Positions 8,124 through 17,100 of a DNA stretch of 64,000 nucleotides are shown here, piece by piece. The notes beneath the pieces were generated by a model. It was given only the letters and a program-made list of their open reading frames with translations, did not search any database and was not told the origin of the DNA. How positions within the stretch are numbered: position 1 is the first letter of the stretch; each line of letters starts with the position of its first letter. Origin of the DNA: JAEUMD01 sp044222395 (GTDB taxonomy: Bacteria > Pseudomonadota > Alphaproteobacteria > Rhizobiales > Hyphomicrobiaceae); contig JBGANK010000001.1 in the NCBI GenBank assembly GCA_044222395.1, forward strand, positions 1-64,000, read 5' to 3'. The position numbers and the translations under genes were made by a program.

Positions 8124-8477
8124 GGGCTGTCTCCCGAAGTGTTCCGCAGCATCGTCCTTGGCTGCTTCGGAAAACCTAGCTGACACAGGCTGACGCGATC
8201 CTTATGGCGTTTGTCAGACATATATCAGCGCAGATCCATCGCCTCTTGCCACCGGCGCAGTAGCGTGATTGCCGAACCTCAAACATTCGGTTGAGGCGCA
8301 GTGACGACTCAAGAATTGCGATGCGCCGTCTGGGCCTGCGCGTCACAGCGCGATGAGAGAGATAAGACACATCTCGCTGAAGCCGAGATGCATTTGCGGT
8401 CTCATCCTTCCGCTGGTGAGCCGAACATGAGGATGTCTCCGGCACCAAGAGCCTGATCGCCGGAGGTGGCACCAGCT
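8124..8477. other. Intergenic region upstream of the tandem-repeat protein
   Basis: About 350 bp without a convincing gene on either strand. It must hold the promoter of the repeat-protein gene unless that is read through from the kinase. At about 8443-8485, around the kinase stop codon, GCCTGATCGCC-GGAGGTGGCACC resembles the left arm of the dispersed repeat (best match to the copy near 30010), so this may be a degenerate half-copy. Confidence 0.4.
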
Positions 8478-9965
8478 CTAAGTCATTTGGGCTGTGCGCG
8501 CACACGCAACGCCTGCTTCGAACAACTCGGCGCAATCAACGTCGCCGCAATCGACGGCTCTCGATCTGCTTGGGGCAGCGGAAAGGCGCATCACGAACCG
8601 CGCGCCTCCGGACGGCGAGGCGCCCGCCTCCACTGCACCGTGATGCAGCGTTACGATACGCTTGACCAAGGCCAGCCCCAAGCCGGCCCCGCTTGCGGTG
8701 GTACGTCCTCGCGCAAACGGCTCGAACAATGTCGCTTGATCAACACCGGCAAGCCCAGCACCATCGTCGTCGACGGTCAGCACAGGGCCCGGACCGCAGA
8801 TGATTTCGACGCGCGCTGCGCCGGGATGATGAACAATGGCGTTGGCAACGATATTGGACAGTGCTTCACGCAACGTGCAGTGGTCGCCGAGCACGTCCAC
8901 GCAATTCCGATCGGTCACCACAATCGAACTTCCGCGCTCTGCAGCCAGCGCTTCGAGATCCATCGCAACGTCTTCCGCCAGAGCGACAAGTCCCAGCGTG
9001 CCACGATCGATGGGCGGCAGTCCTTGCATCCGCGCGAGCTCGAGCAGACGGTTCACCGTTTCCGACATTTTCAGGATGTCGCGCTCCAGCTGCCGCGCAG
9101 AAGCAGCCGGCATCCGATTGACTTCGAGCAGCATCGTCGCCAGCGGCGTCTGCAGTTGGTGTGCGGCACGACCGATGAAGTCGCTCTGCGATTGCATCAG
9201 CTCCTCGGTGCGGGCGAGAAGCGCATTGACCGCCGATGCCAGAGTCGCGACCTCCCGTGGCAGACGTTCGGCGGGCAAGCGCAGCGTGGTCTTGCCTTCC
9301 GGACACGGCCTCAAGTCGAGCGCTGCATTCGCAGCTGCTGTCACAGGGCGCAAGGCCCAGAACAAGGTTGCCAGTGCCAGAGCCGCGGCAAACGAGAAAG
9401 TCGGAACCAAGGGACGCACGACGTCGTGCACGAAATCCGCATATAGTGCGCCATATCTCCGCCCGTCTGGATCACCCCGCGTGCCGACCTCGATCCACAC
9501 GTCGTGTTTTCCGACGGTCGCTCGCTTTCCGTATACGATCTCGAACCAGTTTGGTCCGGACTTGCTCTGCCAGAAATCGGGACGCGCGGCACCTTCCGGC
9601 CCAATCGGCGACCACCGTTCGATCTCGTGGTGGTTGATGCTTGCTACGATCGTCCCCGTTTTGTCCCAGACCCGGAACGAGTAGGCATTCGAATTCTCAC
9701 CCCAGTAGTGTGCGAGTTCCGGCGCCTGCTGCACCGCCAGCTTGCCGTTCTCATGGGCTACGAGATTGCGCTTCAGCGCGGCCACCTCGACCTTGCCGTA
9801 CCAGCGCGCAAAGTATGCCTCATCGAGGAAATTCTCCGACAGGCACAGCACACTCAATATGACGAATGAGATGACGGCGGCCAATCCAAGCCCCGCGCCC
9901 ATCATCGAGATCAGACTGGCTCCGCAACGCTCGCCTCCCTCACGAGGGGCGCTCTTCCAGAACAT
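8478..9965 (-). CDS. Sensor histidine kinase (HisKA type)
   Basis: About 495 aa from the Met at 9965 (other starts are possible). A first membrane segment (GAGLGLAAVISFVILSVLC) is followed by a periplasmic sensor domain of about 170 residues, a second membrane segment near FSFAAALALATLFWAL, a linker and the kinase core. The H-box is intact (GRAAHQLQTPLATM, His codon at 9159-9161), as are the N-box (NIVANAIVHHPG), D-box (DDDGAG) and G-box (GAGLGLALVKRI). The start overlaps the end of the response regulator gene by 26 bp, so the two are translationally linked. The signal sensed is unknown. Confidence 0.88.
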   Translation of the reverse strand: MFWKSAPREGGERCGASLISMMGAGLGLAAVISFVILSVLCLSENFLDEAYFARWYGKVEVAALKRNLVAHENGKLAVQQAPELAHYWGENSNAYSFRVWDKTGTIVASINHHEIERWSPIGPEGAARPDFWQSKSGPNWFEIVYGKRATVGKHDVWIEVGTRGDPDGRRYGALYADFVHDVVRPLVPTFSFAAALALATLFWALRPVTAAANAALDLRPCPEGKTTLRLPAERLPREVATLASAVNALLARTEELMQSQSDFIGRAAHQLQTPLATMLLEVNRMPAASARQLERDILKMSETVNRLLELARMQGLPPIDRGTLGLVALAEDVAMDLEALAAERGSSIVVTDRNCVDVLGDHCTLREALSNIVANAIVHHPGAARVEIICGPGPVLTVDDDGAGLAGVDQATLFEPFARGRTTASGAGLGLALVKRIVTLHHGAVEAGASPSGGARFVMRLSAAPSRSRAVDCGDVDCAELFEAGVACARTAQMT

Positions 9966-10617
9966 AGCCGATACCTCGAATGGTTTTGACGTCGACGCCC
10001 GACCTCGTCCGCGCAAGCGACTTGCGCAACCGGGACACGAGCTGCTCCACTGCGTTAGGCGAATTCTGACGATCAAGCCCGTGCACCTGCTCGTCGATCT
10101 GGGTCTTGGAAACCACCGAGCCCGCGCGGCGCATCAGCAATCCGAGTAGGCGGCGCTCGGCTGGACTGAGCGGCACATCGCCGTCCTCGAACTTGATCTC
10201 GCCTGACACCTGGTCGAGCGTCAGCTTGCCGACGCACCGCTTGCGATCTGCCAGTTGGCGCGGGCGACGTTGCAGAGCCCGCAACCGCGCCATCAGCACA
10301 TCGAAGTGTACCGGCTTGCACAGGAAGTCATCGGCTCCGCAATCCAGGCCCTGCACCAGATCGTTGACCTTGTTTCGGGCGGTGATGATGATGATCGGAG
10401 CAGTGCCGCCCGCCTTGCGATAATTGCGAATGGCGTCGCTTCCGTCGCCATCCGGCAGACCCAAATCCACGATCATCAGATCATAGCGACCGGTGCGTGA
10501 GACAGCATCGAAGTCTGCGATCGTATCGACGACATCGACGACATACGAGTTTGCCTCGAGCCCTGCTTTGAGCAGGTTGGTGAAACGCAACTGATCTTCG
10601 AGAATTAGGATACGCAT
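9940..10617 (-). CDS. OmpR/PhoB-family response regulator
   Basis: 225 aa. The receiver has E7/D8, phosphoacceptor D51 (IVDLGLPDGDG), the switch Thr in IITAR and the lysine in CKPVHF. The winged-helix effector domain carries LSPAERRLL, RLRKSLAR and GIGYVLEE. It is first in a minus-strand transcript with the intact kinase and perhaps the repeat protein. Sequence and domain spacing are typical of QseB/PmrA-like regulators, but a specific name is not justified. Confidence 0.92.
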   Translation of the reverse strand: MRILILEDQLRFTNLLKAGLEANSYVVDVVDTIADFDAVSRTGRYDLMIVDLGLPDGDGSDAIRNYRKAGGTAPIIIITARNKVNDLVQGLDCGADDFLCKPVHFDVLMARLRALQRRPRQLADRKRCVGKLTLDQVSGEIKFEDGDVPLSPAERRLLGLLMRRAGSVVSKTQIDEQVHGLDRQNSPNAVEQLVSRLRKSLARTRSGVDVKTIRGIGYVLEERPS

Positions 10618-11121
10618 GGCTCAGAAAAGCTCGCCGCATTGCGCTGGAATTAATGCATTTCCTTCGGCACGACCTCATTTGGGATATGATGATGATATGC
10701 ACATCACAACCGTTTCGGCAAGATAACGTAACTTGTGGGGCACGTCTGATATCGGAATTACTGAAATGCCAATCGGCTCTGGCAATCGCCTCGCGCGACG
10801 TTTTGGTGCGCCGCGACAAGTCACGAGTAGGCCGACACGTCTTCGCCGGACGATGCCGCTTATGCAGTGGTACCAATCAATCTGACGTGTCATCACCGCC
10901 GTTGGTTCGCTCGCGGCAATCGGGGCCATAAACCAAAACCATCGGTCCAGCGAGGCCGGCACATTCTTTGCTATCGCTGTCAGCATAAGGTCAGGTTGTC
11001 GATCTACGTTGCCGCTCAATCGGACACATAACAACAAGAATACTGCGCCGACGAACTGCCTAACAATCGTTTGTCTTTATGCCCGGCGCGCCGTCAGCGC
11101 CGGCAAATGTGGAGTATTGCC
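10618..11121. other. Intergenic region between the response regulator and peroxidase genes
   Basis: About 500 bp between divergent genes, less GC-rich than the surroundings. No plausible coding frame is seen on either strand; short open frames here lack family signals and ribosome sites. It should contain the promoters for both the minus-strand two-component operon and the plus-strand peroxidase. Beyond an AT-rich ATGATGATATGCACAT tract near 10687 I recognise no specific operator. Confidence 0.5.
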
Positions 11122-14100
11122 ATGGCGCTGAAGCCCTTCGTCATCAACCTGAACGACCTCGCTTTCCTGTTGAAGCAGGTCAATTTCGTGCCGCTGTTCG
11201 ACGCGGCGACGAACGGAAACGGCCTCATCGCCTTTGACGGAACCGTCGATGCATATAGCTCCAAGGGCGTCCTGCTTTGGGACACCACACTCAATGGCGG
11301 TGCGGGCGGTCTGACGGCGGAAGCGCTGGCGCTCCACTTCACCGACCTCGCCAGCCTCGGCACCGGCTTCCCGCATGCCTCCGCCGCGATCGGCGTCCGC
11401 GATCCATCGGGTCAGCATAACAACCTGTTCGGCACCCAGGCCGACTGGGGCGCGGTCGACGTGCCGTTCGTGCGCCTGATGGGCGCGAGCTACGACAACT
11501 ATGCCACCGACGCCAATTTCACCGGTGACTACGGCATAATCGGCAGCGATGTCACCGACGCCATGCCGCGCATCATCAGCCGCACCATCACCACGGCCGG
11601 CGTCAACCTGCTGAAGGACGCCTCGGGCGCCTTCGTCGAGTGGGATCCGGGCAAGTACGGGCTGGTTAACGGTATCACGGCGGACCCGAACTACGTCGCG
11701 CTGCTCAACGAGCGCTTCAACGGCGATGCACTCACGGCGCTGACAGCGACGCAGATCTCGCACATGGTCGACGGCGCCAAGATCGTCGTGCCCGGTGCCT
11801 CGACGCTGTCTTGGGATCCGATCGTCTATGTCACAAGCCATCTCTACAATCAGGCACTCGAACTGCAGGCCCCGTCAGGCTCCACCGACGGTCACCTCTA
11901 CGGCAGCCCAACCGGCGGCCCACCGGTCGATGGCCAAACGGTCTACGTGTATTCAACGATGTTCAACGCGTATGGCCAATTGAAGTTCGGCGGCGTCCCG
12001 GTCACGTTCAACGCCATCCTCTACAGCTATGAAGGCCTCGCAAATCAGGCGGCCGCGCAGAACGGGATCTCGCTGTCGACGCTTGCAACAGGCGACCCAA
12101 TCCCGGTCGATCCGACGACACTTACGGCAGTTGGAGACATGCCCGCCGCCGACCTCGCGGCGTTCCTCACCAGCTCCAGCGGCTATGGCCTGCTCGAAAC
12201 GCTCGGCCATATTGACTTCCAGAACCCCAATTCGGGCGAGTACTTCATCGGCTCGGAGAACCCGGGCGTCGCCCCGGTCAACTCCTGGTTCGGCATCTTC
12301 GGTCAGTTCTTCGACCACGGCCTCGACTTCATCGGCAAAGGCGGCGCCGGCACGATCACCATCGCGCTCGACCCGAGCGACCCGCTCTATAACGAGGCAC
12401 CGAACCACGCCATCACCATCTCTCGCGCCACGCCGACCGGCACCGACGCCAACGGCGATGCCGCCTACGTCAACCACACGTCTCCCTTCATTGACCAGAG
12501 CCAGACCTACGGCTCAGTCGACCAGATCACCGACATCCTGCGCAAGTGGGTGTCGACCGACGGCGGCGCGACCTATCACGCCGGCATCGAACTCTTCGAC
12601 GGCCAGACCCTGGTCGACGCCTGGGAGCGCCGCTGGCCCGATGGCACCACGCAAATGGTGCACGATACGCTGCCGACGCTGAACGAGCTGCGCCAGCACG
12701 TCATCGACACCGGCCGCGCTGCAATTAGCTGGGAAGACGTCCTCGACCTGCGCCTGCGCGACGGCAACGGCCAGTTGCTCGACACCGATGCGACGACGGC
12801 CGGCGTACAGACCGAGGGCTCGGGCCACGCCCTGCTGCTCGACATGAACCCCAGCTTCAACATGGGGACCTTCAACGCCTCGACGCTGTCAGGCACCAAC
12901 GCGCAAGCGGCTGCAGCAACTCTTGGCGCCACGGTCGCGGCCGACAACGGCAGCGGCAACGGCGACGGCATCACCGCTTTCGGCATCAGCGACGGCTCCG
13001 TCTCCGGCACCGTCGCAGGCGATCTCTACATCACGACGACGGCATTCACCATGGGCGGGCAACTGCCGCCAGGCACCTACACCGGCGCCGTGGCGCTGAT
13101 GGCCTCCGGCTGGATCGACCACAATTTCAACATCGTCGCCACCGACCCGGCCGTGCATGAGGCCGTCGGCGAGATCCTCATGGCCTCGGTCGGCAACCAC
13201 TACGTCGCAGGCGATGGCCGCGTGAACGAGAACTTCGGCCTCACCTCGATCCACCACGTCTTCCACGAGGAGCACAACTTCCAGGTCCAGAATCTGAAGA
13301 CCTGGATCTACGCTCACGACGCCAACAATCCCGGTGCCATCGATCCGCACGAGCAGCTGCACAACTGGCAGGACAACACCGGTGTTCTGGATGCCAACGG
13401 CAACTATCTCAATGTCGACGGCTCTATCGCCTGGAACCCCGACAAGATGTTTGACGCGACGAAGCTGATCGTCGAGATGGAGTATCAGCACGCCGCCGTC
13501 GACCAGTACGCCCGCACCGTGACGCCGCGCATCCAGGAGTTCGTCGGCTATTCGACCGGCGTCGATCCGCACCTGACCCTGGAATTCAACATCGCCTTCC
13601 GCTTCGGCCACTCGACCATCCGCGAGACCATCGACGCGATCGATCCCGACGGCTGGATGTTTGGCCACGTCTCCCGCTATGCGCTCGAAAAGGCGTTCCT
13701 CGCACCTCAGACATTCGCCAAGGAGGGCGTCGCCGCCATCACGCTTGGCCTGTCGCGCCAGCAGATGAACGAGGTCGACGAGTTCGTCACGCCCGCGCTG
13801 AACCAGGGCCTGCTCGGCCAGCCGCTCGACCTTGCCGCGATCAACATCGCCCGCGGCCGCGATCTCGGTATCCCGACGCTGAACGAGTTCCGCGCCGCCA
13901 TCAGCCTGGCCCAGTACACGAGCTGGGCGGACTTCGGCGCCGGCATGCAGCACCCGGAATCGCTCGTCAACTTTATCGCCGCCTACGCGTTCAACGGCGA
14001 TGTCGCGGCTGCAGAAGCTGCGATGGGCGACGTCAACTTCATGAACAACACGCCCGACGCGAGCAATCAGATTCCCACCGGCGCCGATGCCTTCAACCAG

Positions 14101-17100
14101 ATCGACGCTTGGATCGGCGGCCTTGCCGAGGTCCACGTCCCCGGCGGCCTGCTGGGCGAGACCTTCGACGCCGTATTCGTCGCCCAGATCCAGTCGCTGA
14201 TGGACGGCGACCGCTTCTATTACCTCTATCGCCTGTTCGGCACCCAGATCCACGAAGAGGTCAACAACGGCCAGTTCAAGGACATCGTCGAGCGCAACAC
14301 GGGCCTCACCCACCTCAACGGCTCGATCTTCGCCTACGCCGACAAGTACTACGACTTCAACCGCAATGTTGACGGCAAGCTGCAGGGCATGCAGTCGGAC
14401 GGCACTACGGTCACCGACACCACGGGCGATCACGCCAACCACCTCTACGCCGACCTGCTGGCGGCCGATCCAACGCGCGGCGTCTTCTCCGACGGCGGCG
14501 ACCTCGCGACCATGAACGCCCAGAACGGCTCGTCGATCAACGTGGTCGCTTCCGACGGTATCCGCCTCAACACCAATCTCACCAATCTGATCCGCGACGT
14601 CCGCGCAGAACTCGACCCGACCCAGGTGCACACGGTCGAGGGCACGCCCACCTCAGGTGCCGACAGCCACGAAGTGATTGTCGCTACCGACAACGCCGAC
14701 TTCATCCATGCTCGCGCCGGCGACGACACCGTCTACGGCGAAGGCGGCAACGACTTCATCTACGGCGACGGCGGCGTCGACCGCCTCTACGGCGGCGACG
14801 GCGATGACTTGATCGACACCGGCGAAGGCCCCGACCTCGCCGACGGCGGCGCCGGCAAGGACATCATTTACGGTCGCGGCTCGGGCTCGGAAGTCGGCGG
14901 CTTCGACCAGTTGGTCGGCGGCTCGGGCAACGATCTCGTCATCGGCGGCGAAGGCATCGACAAGCTGTCGGGCGGCTCGGGCGACGACATCATCTACGGC
15001 GATGGCCTCACCAACCCGGAGATGGGCAACACCGATCCCTTCACTCACGCCGGCGACGGCAACGACTATGTCGACGGCGGCGCCTCGGGCGACCTCTTGT
15101 TCGGCGAGGAGGGCGACGACTACATCGTCGGCGGCAACGACCAGGATCTGATGCAGGGCGGCCAGGGTGACGACATCATCCGTCCAGGCAACCCCTCGCA
15201 GGCTTCCGGCACCACCGGCGGCCCCGACGAGGTTGTCGGTGACGACGCCCAGGCCAACGTCGGCTTCGACCTCATCGACTTCTCCGACTACGCGGCCAAT
15301 GCGCCCGGCATCACGATCGACTTCGCAACGCAGAACAATCCTCTCGTCAATATCGACCAGACCACCACCTTCCCGGCCTGGTTCCAGATCGAAGGCGCCA
15401 TCGGCACCTCGAGCGGCGACACCTTCATCGGCGACAGTTTCGGCGACGCGACGGCCGACAACAGCCATGGCAACAACTGGCTGATCGGCGGCTCGGGCAA
15501 TGACACTTTCACGGGTGCCGGCGGCAACGACCTCATCATCGGCGGCTCGATCAGGCTCGACACCCTGATTGGTTCCTATGCGGGCGCCGACTTCGGCAAC
15601 CTGACGCTCGGCAGCATGGATTGGATCAAGGACGCCATGCAGACCGGCGGCAACGGTACCGGATACGATAACAACACCGAGGACGCCTACACCGGCGCTT
15701 CCAACCGCGCAGTAGACCCGCTCGGCAGCAACGGCCTCATCGATGCGGCAAACGCGCTAGGTGGCGGCCAATTCGACAAGCACTTCACCGACATGTTGCA
15801 GTCGCGCATGTTCAAGGACACCGTGCTCGGCGATGGCGGCACGGACGGCACCGCGGATACAGTGAAGTTCATCGGCAACCTCGCCGAATACTCGATCGAG
15901 GTGATCGACTTCACCGCGCCGAATGGCGCGGTGGTTCAGGCGTTGAAGGTGACCGACCANNNNNNNNNNGGCGGCACCATCCTCGATGCCAACGGTCTGC
16001 CCGTGGCACGCGCCGAGGACGGAGTTGATCTGCTTGTCGGCGTCGAGCAGGCAATATTCGCCGACCAGACGATCTCGCTGATCCCGTCCCCGCCGGCGCT
16101 GGATCTGCATACCTTGGACGTTGTCAACGTCGCGGACGATTTCAACTCGGCATCTTGGGCAAATTCGACCGGCACGGGCGGCTGGGCCAGCAACTGGAGC
16201 GAGCTCGGTGACACGACGGCGGGCAACACCATAACTGGTGGCCAGATCCAGCTCGATAACGGCAACAACCAGCTACGTCTCTTCGACAACGGCGACGGCG
16301 CCAGCATCCAACGCACCGTCAACCTCACCGGTGCGTCAGCCGCGAACTTGAGCTTCGCCTATCAGCTCAACAGCCTCGACGGAGGAACGGACCGTGTCGT
16401 CGCATCGTTCTCGTTCGACAACGGGGCGACTTGGCACGAGATCAACACGATGCAGGGCGGCAATTCCGGTAACAATAGCAACAACGGCAGTGGATCGGTC
16501 AACAATCTAGACCTTTCGACGCTCCTTGGACCTAGCGAATCATTCGGCAGCCAGGGCATCATCAAGTTCGAGGCAATCACCAGCGCCACGAACAGCGGGG
16601 CGAGTGCCAACAACGGCTACATCGCCATCGACAACCTAAACATTGACATCGTTTCCCCCGCCACGGACGGTCTCGACTTCACCACCACCTACACCGAGGG
16701 CGACGCGCGCGCGGCGATCGCTTCGTTCCCCTCGATCACCGACGACAGCGCGACGATTGCCTCGGCCAAGGTCGTACTGACCAACGCGGTTGCGGGCGAT
16801 GCGCTACGGTATGGCAATTCAAACAATACCAGCGGCAACATCGGAGGTAACAACAGCGGTATCAGCTACAGTGTCGACAGCTCGGTGGCGGGTAAGATCA
16901 CCCTCACCATAACCGGCGTGGCGACCAAGGCCCAATACCAGGGCTTCCTCGATCAGGTGCGCTACTTCAGCACGTCCGACGACCCGACGGCGCAGGGCAC
17001 AAACACGTCCCGCACCATCGACGTCACCGTCTCCGACGGTCTGTGGACCAGCAACAAGGCCACCACCACGGTCACCGTCACCGGCGTCAACGACGCACCC

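Noticed and set aside
7408..8193. Long plus-strand open frame rich in Pro/Ser/Arg
   Set aside because: It is the mirror of the tandem-repeat gene; the minus-strand reading has a signal peptide and ordered repeats.
10653..11037. Short open frames on both strands upstream of the peroxidase gene
   Set aside because: No family signal, no ribosome site, overlapping each other; more likely a promoter region.
12889..14631. 580-codon minus-strand open frame inside the peroxidase gene
   Set aside because: A result of GC-rich codon bias opposite the peroxidase domain; no recognisable motif.
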